From: Paenibacillus tyrphae
GTDB taxonomy: Bacteria; Bacillota; Bacilli; Paenibacillales; NBRC-103111
NCBI RefSeq assembly: GCF_000722545.1
Contig: NZ_JNVM01000008.1
Coordinates: 62,001-126,000, forward strand
Reading direction: 5' to 3'
Length of the DNA: 64,000 nucleotides
Each line of letters begins with the position of its first letter. Position 1 is the stretch's first letter. Made by a program: the position numbers and the translations under genes. Below, piece after piece: positions 42,702 to 50,308 of the stretch. Under the pieces are notes generated by a model that saw nothing but the letters and a program-made list of their open reading frames with translations, had not been told where the DNA came from and did no database searches.

Positions 42702-42730
42702 ATCTTACATGATAATTTCCAGTACGTCAA
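42702..42730 (-). promoter_or_regulatory. sigma-A promoter of the leader-dinB transcript
   Basis: On the minus strand TTGACG (42725-42730) and TAAGAT (42702-42707) with 17-bp spacing. Confidence 0.75.
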
Positions 42731-42907
42731 CCTCTTTTGACCATCGGGAGAACACTTGGGACGGAGAGATGACGATCAAATTCGACTAGTTAAGCAAAAA
42801 CTATTGCAATACTTTTACAAACACAACTCGATCTAAAGGCAACTAATCCTCCTGCCCGTTTAACAAGCAATGTCAACAACAACGTTTAACATAGCCTAAA
42901 ACAAAAG

Positions 42908-42956
42908 AGGATGAGCACCATGCATAAGGGGATAATCCCTTTGCATGACTCATCCT
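42908..42956. terminator. hairpin just inside the right inverted repeat
   Basis: AGGATGAG (42908-42915) pairs with CTCATCCT (42949-42956), and inner TGCA.AAGGG with CCCTT.TGCA. On the minus strand it is followed by CTTTTGTTTT and probably ends the maltodextrin permease transcript. Confidence 0.7.
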
Positions 42957-42960
42957 TTCT

Positions 42961-42992
42961 TAAAATGTCTAACATTGTATTCAATTGCTTAT
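42961..42992 (-). repeat. right 32-bp inverted repeat of the AT-rich island
   Basis: Reverse complement of 31850-31881 with two substitutions in 32 bases. It lies 101 bp from the stop of the malG-like gene. Confidence 0.85.
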
Positions 42993-43092
42993 TGTTGTTG
43001 GTTTTAGTGGACTTCCTCCACCTTTAATGTTACAGAATAGCGGGACTTGTCCCCTTTCCTTTTATCACTTCAATTGGACTCCAAACGCCGCC

Positions 43093-43938
43093 TTAACCTT
43101 TGCTTGCCCCCGCCGTCAGCCCTTCCACCAGGAAACGCTGCAAATAAATGAACAGAAGCGAGATTGGAACCGCAATCAGCACAGCCGCCGCCGCAAACAG
43201 CGTAAAATTGCTGTTCTGGTTGCTGCTAATCTGGTCGTACAGGCCGACGGCGAGCGTCCATTTGTCCCTTGTACGCAGCACCATCCGCGCGAAAATAAAA
43301 TCGATCCAAGGGCCGACAAACTGCGTCAACGCAGCGTACGCCAGCATCGGCCTGGAGAGCGGAAGCATGATTTTGACGAAGATCGTAATGTTGTTCGCCC
43401 CGTCGATTCTTGCCGCCTCATCCAGACTGCGCGGGATCGTATCGAAAAAGCCTTTGGCAATAAAGCTTCCCATTAGCGGAGCGCCGAAGGAGTAGACGAT
43501 GATCATCGCCAGATGCGTATCCAGCAGGTTCAATTCCTTCAGCAAGATGTAAATGGCGATCAAGCTCATGAAGCCGGGAAACATCCCGAGAATCAACAAG
43601 GTGGACAGCGCGGTTTTGCGTCCTTTGAATCGGAAACGGGACAGCGCGTAGCCGCACAGCAGCACCATCAGCGTGCCGAAAATCATCGATAAGGTGGCGA
43701 TTTTGAGCGTATTCCAGTACCAGGTGCCGAACAGGAAGCTTTTGGACGTGAACAGCTCCGTATAATGCTCGAAAACGAATTGCTCGGGAAGCAAGGTTTT
43801 GCTGTACAAGGAACGGCCCGGCCGGAAGGAAGCCAAAATGACCCACAATGCCGGATATAAGCAGCATATGCACGCCACGATCAGAAACAGATAGCTGAAC
43901 GTCAGCCGAATCGCGTTGCTTAATTTTTTCCCTATCAT
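43093..43938 (-). CDS. maltodextrin ABC transporter permease, MalG-like
   Basis: 281 residues, six membrane helices. The EAA loop SLDEAARIDGANNITIFVKI is the coupling helix contact with the ATPase. FMSLIAIYILLKELNLLDTH and GSFIAKGFFDTIPRSLDEAA are typical of MalG/MdxG. The C-terminus ends ...LVEGLTAGASKG as in MalG proteins. Overlaps the malF-like gene by four bases. The ATPase (MsmX-type) is not encoded here, as is normal in Firmicutes where one ATPase serves several sugar transporters. Confidence 0.9.
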   Translation of the reverse strand: MIGKKLSNAIRLTFSYLFLIVACICCLYPALWVILASFRPGRSLYSKTLLPEQFVFEHYTELFTSKSFLFGTWYWNTLKIATLSMIFGTLMVLLCGYALSRFRFKGRKTALSTLLILGMFPGFMSLIAIYILLKELNLLDTHLAMIIVYSFGAPLMGSFIAKGFFDTIPRSLDEAARIDGANNITIFVKIMLPLSRPMLAYAALTQFVGPWIDFIFARMVLRTRDKWTLAVGLYDQISSNQNSNFTLFAAAAVLIAVPISLLFIYLQRFLVEGLTAGASKG

Positions 43939-45248
43939 TGGATCATATCCTCCTCCCGGAACGAACGGGTCCTGCGGTAATTGTAGATCGAGAACGAAGC
44001 GATGATCAGGAAAATGATAATGCCAACCGCCGAGGCCATGTTGAACTGGCTTTGATTCAGCGTCAGCTTATATAACCAGGTAACAAGCAGATCGGTTGCG
44101 CCCGCGTATTGATACTCCCCTTCGACCGGATTGCCGTCCGTCAGCAGGAAGATCGCATTGAAGTTGTTGATATTTCCCGCAAACTGCGTGATGAGTATCG
44201 GAGCCGTCGTGAACATGACCATCGGCAGCGTAATGATGCGGAACTTCTGCAACGCGGTCGCTCCGTCCACTTCCGCCGCCTCGTACATATCGCGTGGGAT
44301 CGTCGTCAGCACGCCCATGATCAGCAGCATGGAAACGGGCACGCCGACCCACATGTTCACGACGATGACCGTCACTTTAGCCCACAGCGGGTCCGTCAGC
44401 CACGGCAGTTTCTCTAGTCCGAAATACGATAAATATTGGTTGATCGGTCCGAACTGGCCGTTGAACAGATTTCGCATCACCAGTAGAGAAATGAGCTGAG
44501 GAATGGCGTAAGGGATGATCATGATCGTCCGCCAAAACCCTTTGAAACGGATATCCTTTTGCTGAATGATCAGGGCCACCAGAAACCCGCCGAAAAAGGT
44601 CGTGATCGTCGACAATACCGCCCAAATGATCGTCCAGCGCAAGACGCCGAAAAACGTATGGCTCCAAGTCTTGAGTCCGACGAGGTCCTTAAACGTCTGA
44701 AACCCTACCCAGTTGACCAATTTGGCCGGGGGCATATGGTTCGGTGAAGAGTAGTTCGTGAAGGACAGCAGAATCATAAAGATGATCGGCATGATGGTAA
44801 AAAACAAAATGCCGGCCGCAGGCAGCATCAGAAACGCTTCCGCAAATCTTCTGTCCCGGATATAGGCAAGCGACTGGATGAAATTATTCGGCCTTCCCCC
44901 TGCCTCCCGCAGCTTTCCGACGAGATACGCATCCTTGACGACAAGCACGTACAGCAGGATGAACAAGCCAAGCACCAGCAAGGTAATGACGCCCTGAATC
45001 AACAAAAAGATGGAGTGGTCGCCGGGAACCATTTTGGCAATGCCGTTAACCTTCTCCAAATGCATCGCTTGTTCGCCAAGCGTTGTAATGCCCCACAGCG
45101 CCTGGCCTAAATTTTGGACGAAATACTTCAGCGCCGCCACCTCGATGAGCAGCAGCACCAGCCCTTTAAGCCATTGCCGGTTATACCATTGTCCTAAGCC
45201 TAATCCGATGCATGACAGCACCGCTGCGGTGATCCGATGTTGAGACAT
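43935..45248 (-). CDS. maltodextrin ABC transporter permease, MalF-like
   Basis: 437 residues. A short N-terminal helix pair (AAVLSCIGLGLGQWYNRQWL, a TM2-like segment) precedes the MalF core with its EAA loop MYEAAEVDGATALQKFRIIT. LLSFTNYSSPNHMPPAKLVN and WVGFQTFKDL belong to the periplasm-facing P2-like loop, much shorter than in E. coli MalF. Pairs with the MalG-like subunit. GGAGAGGAG lies upstream of ATG 45248. Confidence 0.9.
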   Translation of the reverse strand: MSQHRITAAVLSCIGLGLGQWYNRQWLKGLVLLLIEVAALKYFVQNLGQALWGITTLGEQAMHLEKVNGIAKMVPGDHSIFLLIQGVITLLVLGLFILLYVLVVKDAYLVGKLREAGGRPNNFIQSLAYIRDRRFAEAFLMLPAAGILFFTIMPIIFMILLSFTNYSSPNHMPPAKLVNWVGFQTFKDLVGLKTWSHTFFGVLRWTIIWAVLSTITTFFGGFLVALIIQQKDIRFKGFWRTIMIIPYAIPQLISLLVMRNLFNGQFGPINQYLSYFGLEKLPWLTDPLWAKVTVIVVNMWVGVPVSMLLIMGVLTTIPRDMYEAAEVDGATALQKFRIITLPMVMFTTAPILITQFAGNINNFNAIFLLTDGNPVEGEYQYAGATDLLVTWLYKLTLNQSQFNMASAVGIIIFLIIASFSIYNYRRTRSFREEDMIQ

Positions 45249-45287
45249 AGTATGATGAAGCTCCTCTCCCCGAAAAAAAATGTGGAA

Positions 45288-45314
45288 TCACCCGCCGTAT
45301 TCCGCGACGGGTGA
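45288..45314 (-). terminator. intra-operon hairpin between malE- and malF-like genes
   Basis: TCACCCG and CGGGTGA form a 7-bp stem; on the minus strand a run of eight T follows after 9 bases. Partial termination or 3'-end protection here would give excess binding protein over permeases, as in other sugar operons. Confidence 0.5.
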
Positions 45315-45339
45315 AACCCAGGCTCAGCCTCCCGGTCCA

Positions 45340-46647
45340 TTATTGCTTTTTACCGCTGTTGATGAGCTCTTTCAGACGGGTAGCCGCCGTATTGAGCGCC
45401 TCTTTCGGGTCTTTGCCGTTGTTCCATACTTCCGTCAGCGCAGAGTCAAGCGGATTCCAGACGCTGTCCATTTCCGGGATCGACGGCATCGGCTGCGAGT
45501 TTTTGAACTGCGCGACAAAACCGGAAATGATCGGATCGTTCTTGATTTGCGGGTCCTCTTGCGCCTCTTTGTTCGTTGGGATGGATCCGACCTTCTTGTG
45601 CAGCATGAGCTGCGCTTCTTTGCTGGAAGCGAATTGGGCGAACAGTTTGGCCGCGTTCGGATATTTCGAGAACGAGTTGACGTACCATGCTTTGACCCCG
45701 GAGAACGATACCGCCGGCTTGCCTCCGATCGCCGGAATCGGAGCGATGCCGAGCTTGTCGCCAAGCGCTTTCTTGTAGCCGGTCAGCTCCCACGGACCGT
45801 TGATGTCCATCGCCACATCGCCTGCCGTGAACAGTCCCCGCTTGATGTCCGGGTTAATATCGCCTGATTTCACGGGCAAAATTTCTCTCAGGCTGGCATA
45901 CACTTTCATTCCTGCTAGTGCGCCTTCGCTGTTCAGGCCGATATCGGTTTTGTCCGTGCCGTTTTTGCCGAACAGGTACCCGCCCGTCGAAGCGATGAAC
46001 GGATAGTTGAAGTAAGTATTGCCCGTCTCCCACATAATGCCGAATTTATTTTTGTCTTTGTTCGTGAACGTTTTGCTGAACGCAACGACGTCCTCGAACG
46101 ATTTCGGAGCTTCCTTCAACAGTTCTTTATTGTAGTACAGCGCATAGGTTTCGGCGGCCCGCGGAAAACCGTACAGCGTGTTGTTGAAGGTAACGGCTTG
46201 AATCGCGTTGTCCGTATTGTTTTTCTTCGTTTCCTCGGCAAACGAATCGTTCGGCAGAATCAATTGCGCCGATGCGGCCCGGCCCAAGTGGTCGTGCGGA
46301 AACACCACCACGTCGGCGCCTACGCCCGCCGGACCGTCATTGGTCAGTCGGGTCACTTGGTCCGTCGGAGCGATTTCGTCGATTTGAACCGGAATATTGT
46401 ATTTTTCCGTAAAAAGCTTCGCGATTTCATCAGTGAACACGCGTTCATCTTTACTCTCCCAGATCACCAGCTTTGCGCCAGCTTCCGGTGTCAACGCGCC
46501 TGTTTCCCCCGCTGCTGTCGACGACTGCGCATTGTTGTTCGCAGCCGGAGTCTCGGCTTCCGGTTTGTTCGTGGTGGAGCAAGCTGCCATCGAGACGGAT
46601 AAGGAGGATACGGCAACCAGCGCCAAGAGCTTCTTTTTGAATTCCAT
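45340..46647 (-). CDS. maltodextrin-binding lipoprotein, MalE-like
   Basis: 435 residues. Lipoprotein signal ends SVSMAAC; mature protein has LVIWESKDERVFTDEIAKLF, PDQ-like TDQVTRLTNDGPAGVGADVV, GFPRAAETYALYYNKELLKE and VAMDINGPWELTGYKKALGD, all hallmark MalE/MdxE segments. It captures maltodextrins or cyclodextrins made by the secreted CGTase and delivers them to the MalFG permease. Expression is probably controlled by the operators at 46786-46850 and by the divergent LacI-type regulator. AAAGGGG precedes ATG 46647. Confidence 0.92.
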   Translation of the reverse strand: MEFKKKLLALVAVSSLSVSMAACSTTNKPEAETPAANNNAQSSTAAGETGALTPEAGAKLVIWESKDERVFTDEIAKLFTEKYNIPVQIDEIAPTDQVTRLTNDGPAGVGADVVVFPHDHLGRAASAQLILPNDSFAEETKKNNTDNAIQAVTFNNTLYGFPRAAETYALYYNKELLKEAPKSFEDVVAFSKTFTNKDKNKFGIMWETGNTYFNYPFIASTGGYLFGKNGTDKTDIGLNSEGALAGMKVYASLREILPVKSGDINPDIKRGLFTAGDVAMDINGPWELTGYKKALGDKLGIAPIPAIGGKPAVSFSGVKAWYVNSFSKYPNAAKLFAQFASSKEAQLMLHKKVGSIPTNKEAQEDPQIKNDPIISGFVAQFKNSQPMPSIPEMDSVWNPLDSALTEVWNNGKDPKEALNTAATRLKELINSGKKQ

Positions 46648-46785
46648 TTTTGTAAGTACCCCTTTCAGTTTCCGAAATAATTGCTGCTCTGCCTTTGCGC
46701 TTACGGCAACTGCAATTTGTGCAAACCTTTGCGCATAAAGCCGTAAGGATTGCCAAAAAACAGCTTGCTTTCAATGGAATCTCCG

Positions 46786-46802
46786 TTTGAAAACGTTTCA
46801 TT
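46786..46802. promoter_or_regulatory. cre-like operator of the maltodextrin transporter
   Basis: TGAAAACGTTTCAT lies within TTTGAAAACGTTTCATT and matches the cre consensus with one mismatch; about 140 bp upstream of malE-like start. Confidence 0.6.
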
Positions 46803-46836
46803 CAGGACATATCATAACTCATGCAGAAAATTTTGT

Positions 46837-46850
46837 AAAAACGTTTGCGC
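46837..46850. promoter_or_regulatory. LacI-type operator
   Basis: AAAACGTTTGCGC shares the ACGTTTGC core with the 47050 and 48741 sites; probable binding site of the divergent LacI-family regulator. Confidence 0.55.
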
Positions 46851-47049
46851 AGGTTATTTGAGCCGATTTTTGCTGGAATACCCGCTCTAATCCCCCTTAT
46901 CCTTCCATTTTCTCAGCTTTCCGCCATTTTCAATCCATAATTTAGGGAAAACGAATCCTTTTGTGATCATTTTCAAACGTGTATTTACAATTGCCCAGCT
47001 TTTGCGCTAACATAAAAAAATAAACGGCAACCATTTTATGCCGCCTTTT

Positions 47050-47066
47050 GTTCAAACGTTTGCACA
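47050..47066. promoter_or_regulatory. LacI-type operator
   Basis: GTTCAAACGTTTGCACA, centred on the palindrome TGCAAACGTTTG-like core CAAACGTTTG. An identical 17-mer lies inside the GH15 gene. Confidence 0.65.
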
Positions 47067-47210
47067 AAGTCATTTTTTACATTAGCCGCCTCTGATATGT
47101 TACCATGGGGGAAACGTACTTCCTTATTCGTGCAAGGCAGCAGCCAACTGCCCAACATCCCGCAAGAAAGCGGCTCTCCTATCAACAGAACATCCGGAGG
47201 TTATACATCC

Positions 47211-48236
47211 ATGGCAATCACAATTGTCGACGTCGCCAAAAAAGCCGGCGTCTCTCCTTCTACCGTATCGCGCGTTCTTTCCAATCATCCCCGGATCAGT
47301 CCGGCGACTGCGGCGAAGGTGAGGGAAGTGCTGAAGGAGCTTGGCTATCACCCCAACATCATGGCCAAGAGCCTCGTCTCCAAAACGACAAATACGATCG
47401 GTTTAATCTTGCCCAGACCGGCGGAGGAGTTGTTCCTAAACCTGTTCTTCTCCGAGGTGATCCGCGGCATCGTTACCCAAGCGGCACGTACGGGGTACGA
47501 TCTCATGATGACGACGGGGGCAACGGAGCGGGAAGAGCTTGAAGCCGTTACCCGGCTTGTCAAGGGCCGGCGGGTCGACGGCGTGATTTTGCTGTATTCG
47601 CGTCAAAGCGATCCGCTCATTTCGTTTATGCTTGAGCACGGCTTCCCTTTTGTCCTGATCGGGCGAAGCGACGAGTTTCCCGATATTTTGTCGGTGGACA
47701 ACGACAACGTGCAGGCGGCTTACGATGCTACCCGCCATTTGATCGCCCAAGGGCACAAGCGGATCGGATTTGTGAGCGGTCCGCCGAATCTGATCGTATC
47801 GGGCGACCGGATGAAGGGATATTTGCAAGCGCTCAAGGACGCCGGGATCGAAGCTCGCCCCGAATGGATCGTCGAAGGGGATTTTTTGCAGGAAAGCGGC
47901 TATCGTGCGATGTCGTTTTTTATGTGTCTTCCCGAACGGCCGACGGCGCTTGTGACGATTGACGACGTCGTCGCTTTCGGCGTGCTGCGGGGGCTGACGG
48001 AGCTCGGCTACAAGGTTCCGGACGATCTCAGCCTGGTCGGCTTCAACAACATCTCGTTGTCCGAGCTGTCGACGCCGCCGATCAGCTCCATGGATATCGG
48101 GATTTACCAGATCGGCTACACCGCTTCGCAAACGCTCATCCGGGCTGTAAAGGGCGAAGCTATGCCCCAAAAGCGCGTGATCATTCCCCACCGTCTGATC
48201 GTGCGGGAATCGTCCCTCATTCAAGCTAAAGACTAG
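47211..48236 (+). CDS. LacI-family regulator of the maltodextrin genes
   Basis: 341 residues from ATG 47211 (CCGGAGG upstream; a longer frame without RBS extends back to 47097). N-terminal LacI helix-turn-helix ITIVDVAKKAGVSPSTVSRV with hinge RVLSNHPRISPATAAKVREV; then a periplasmic-binding-protein-like sensor (IGLILPRPAEELFLNLFFSE, GVILLYSRQSDPLISFMLEH, DNVQAAYDATRHLIAQGHKR). Resembles MalR/MdxR, which respond to maltose or maltodextrin. Divergent from the transporter genes and 14 bp upstream of the GH15 gene, so it probably controls both directions and itself. Confidence 0.9.
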   Translation: MAITIVDVAKKAGVSPSTVSRVLSNHPRISPATAAKVREVLKELGYHPNIMAKSLVSKTTNTIGLILPRPAEELFLNLFFSEVIRGIVTQAARTGYDLMMTTGATEREELEAVTRLVKGRRVDGVILLYSRQSDPLISFMLEHGFPFVLIGRSDEFPDILSVDNDNVQAAYDATRHLIAQGHKRIGFVSGPPNLIVSGDRMKGYLQALKDAGIEARPEWIVEGDFLQESGYRAMSFFMCLPERPTALVTIDDVVAFGVLRGLTELGYKVPDDLSLVGFNNISLSELSTPPISSMDIGIYQIGYTASQTLIRAVKGEAMPQKRVIIPHRLIVRESSLIQAKD

Positions 48237-48250
48237 GAGAGATGCAGCAC

Positions 48251-50206
48251 ATGTACACAACGAAAAAGCCTTACTTGATCGACGCGATCGTCGGTAATTC
48301 CCGTTTCCTCGCTTCTCTGGGCCGCACCGGCCGGATGTACCGCCTGTGGTGGCCGCATATCGACTACCCTCAGCATGTGGACGAAATCCGCAGCGGCCTG
48401 TACATCGAAGGGACATCAGGGACGACTTGGTTCGACGGCGAGGAAGACGGCTGGCGGCACGAAGCCTCCTACGTGCCTCGGACAAACATGTTTAAAACGA
48501 CGGCTGTTTCCGAGCGCTGCCCGCTGTCCGCAGAGACGGTCGATTACGCCGTTCCGGGCGAAGATTTCATCGTCCGCCAGTATACGTTCACCAATCGCGG
48601 CGAGGCGCCGGTATCGTTCCGCTTTATGTATTACTCGTCGTTCCGCTCGATGGAAACGCCTTTTTACCATACGACCCAGTTCGACGAAGCGCACGATTCG
48701 CTCATGCACCTGCGGCACGAGTATATTTTTTCGGTCTCTAGTTCAAACGTTTGCACAGGATACCAAGCCGGAGCCGCCGTGTGGGAAAACGCGCAATCCG
48801 GCCATTTAAACGGGAACGGGATCGACATGAAGCCGGACGGTGCGCTGTGCTGGCACATTGAACAGCTGGAGCCGGGCGCGGCTGTCGAGGTGCCCGTATA
48901 CATTGCCGCGGGCCAGACGCGCGCTGCCTCCCAGCAATCGCTGGCAAAAGCGAAGAGTCAGCCGCATACGTACTGGTACGACTTCACGGAGAGCTACTGG
49001 CACCGCTTCCTGCTCGATGCCGTGCCGGCTCCCGGATCGCGAAGCGATATCCGCGAGCTGTACGAGCGTTCGCTGCTGGCAATGAAGCTGATGAGCGACG
49101 AGAAGTCCGGCAGCGTCGTGGCCGCTCCCGAATTCGACGAGCAATTTTCCCGCTGCGGCGGCTACTCTTATTGCTGGGGCCGCGACGCCGCGTTTATTAC
49201 GACGGCGCTGGACCGCGTCGGCCTGACGGAGCTGTCCGCGAAGTTTTACGAATGGACCCTGACGGCCCAGGACCCGGACGGCTCTTGGCAGCAGCGGCAT
49301 TACCACGACGGCCGGCTGGCTCCGTCCTGGGGATTGCAGATCGACGAAGGCGCCTCGATTATTTGGGGCATGTGGCAGCATTATCTGCAGGTGCAGGATG
49401 AAGCTTTCCTGCAAAACGTATGGCCGGCCGTCGAACGGGGCGCCCGCTTCCTTACCGGCTACATCGATGCGGAAACCGGATTGCCCGCATGCAGTATGGA
49501 TCTGTGGGAAGAGCGATTCGCCGAGCATACGTATTCGGCGGGTGCGGTTTTTGGCGGCTTGACAGCGGCAGCCTCCTTTGCCGAACGGCTCGGCAAGCCG
49601 GAGCTGGCAAGCGAATGGAGCCTCGCGGCGGAGCGCATCCGCCAGTCGATCGGCGAGCTGTGCTGGAACGAGGAGAAAGGCGCCTTCTACCGCGCGTTAA
49701 AGCTGGCGGTGCCGGAGGCGGCATATCGCGAGGCCCAGCAGCAAGGGCTCGGCACCTCCGTAAGCGTCAATGCGAAAGGATATACGACCTACTTCCTAGA
49801 GCACGACCCGATCGTCGATATCAGCCTGATCGGCATTTCCGTTCCGTTCGGCGTGTTCCCTGCCGATGATCCGCGCATGGTCCGCACAGCCGATAAGATC
49901 GAGCAATACTTGACGTCTCCCGCGGTCGGCGGCATCAAGCGCTACGAGAACGATCATTACATTGGCGGCAATCCGTGGATCTTAACGACGCTGTGGTTGT
50001 GCCACTACCGCATTCATCGCGGACAGTACTCCGAAGCCAAATCGCTCCTGCAATGGGCGATAGATCATCGGACGGCGGCAGGACTGCTGCCCGAACAGGT
50101 CGATAAGCAAACGGGAGAAACCGCTTGGGTCGTTCCGTTGACTTGGTCGCACGCGATGTTTATTTTAGCCGTTGCCCTGCTTGCGGAGCATGGACAATTG
50201 GATTAA
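48251..50206 (+). CDS. glycoside hydrolase family 15 (glucoamylase-like)
   Basis: 651 residues from ATG 48251 (GGAGAG upstream; the ATG at 48242 is too close to it). No signal peptide. An N-terminal beta-sandwich super-domain (about 1-260: LIDAIVGNSRFLASLGRTGR, GTSGTTWFDGEEDGWRHEAS) precedes the (alpha/alpha)6 barrel with GGYSYCWGRDAAFITTALDR, DPDGSWQQRHYHDGRLAPSW and CSMDLWEERFAEHTYSAGAV (general acid Glu in W-E-E-R). This is the bacterial glucoamylase/glucodextranase-like GH15 type that releases glucose from imported maltodextrins. A perfect copy of the 47050 operator lies in its coding region at 48741-48757. Confidence 0.9.
   Translation: MYTTKKPYLIDAIVGNSRFLASLGRTGRMYRLWWPHIDYPQHVDEIRSGLYIEGTSGTTWFDGEEDGWRHEASYVPRTNMFKTTAVSERCPLSAETVDYAVPGEDFIVRQYTFTNRGEAPVSFRFMYYSSFRSMETPFYHTTQFDEAHDSLMHLRHEYIFSVSSSNVCTGYQAGAAVWENAQSGHLNGNGIDMKPDGALCWHIEQLEPGAAVEVPVYIAAGQTRAASQQSLAKAKSQPHTYWYDFTESYWHRFLLDAVPAPGSRSDIRELYERSLLAMKLMSDEKSGSVVAAPEFDEQFSRCGGYSYCWGRDAAFITTALDRVGLTELSAKFYEWTLTAQDPDGSWQQRHYHDGRLAPSWGLQIDEGASIIWGMWQHYLQVQDEAFLQNVWPAVERGARFLTGYIDAETGLPACSMDLWEERFAEHTYSAGAVFGGLTAAASFAERLGKPELASEWSLAAERIRQSIGELCWNEEKGAFYRALKLAVPEAAYREAQQQGLGTSVSVNAKGYTTYFLEHDPIVDISLIGISVPFGVFPADDPRMVRTADKIEQYLTSPAVGGIKRYENDHYIGGNPWILTTLWLCHYRIHRGQYSEAKSLLQWAIDHRTAAGLLPEQVDKQTGETAWVVPLTWSHAMFILAVALLAEHGQLD
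48741..48757. promoter_or_regulatory. operator-like 17-mer inside the GH15 coding sequence
   Basis: GTTCAAACGTTTGCACA is identical, base for base, to 47050-47066. It encodes S-N-V-C-T in the GH15 protein. It could be an auxiliary operator for looping or a roadblock to transcription. Confidence 0.6.
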
Positions 50207-50212
50207 AACACA

Positions 50213-50254
50213 CAAGCCCTTGGTTCTCTCCCGACAGGAGCGGCCAAGGGCTTG
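50213..50254. terminator. terminator between GH15 and GH16 genes
   Basis: CAAGCCCTTGG and CCAAGGGCTTG form an 11-bp stem around a 20-base loop, followed by ATTTAT. Located directly after the GH15 stop and before the convergent GH16 gene. Confidence 0.75.
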
Positions 50255-50308
50255 ATTTATGTTCCTGGACATTTCGCTGCGAATCGACCGGTTAGTTGCT
50301 TGACGCGT

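Larger units (their letters stand above)
42731..43092. other. right edge of the island, no gene
   Basis: This stretch contains a half-repeat (TCCTCCTGCCCGTTTAAC, 42847-42864), the hairpin 42908-42956, the right inverted repeat 42961-42992 and about 100 bp of spacer before the permease stop. I see no coding sequence with an RBS. Confidence 0.5.
46648..47210. promoter_or_regulatory. divergent regulatory region of the maltodextrin genes
   Basis: This 563-bp spacer between malE-like and the LacI-type gene contains four AAACGTTT-type elements: TTTGAAAACGTTTCATT (46786-46802, cre-like), AAAACGTTTGCGC (46838-46850), a half site CAAACGTGT (46974-46982) and GTTCAAACGTTTGCACA (47050-47066). A degenerate copy, CAAACCTTTGCGC, is at 46722-46734. 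No gene is visible in the spacer. Confidence 0.7.
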
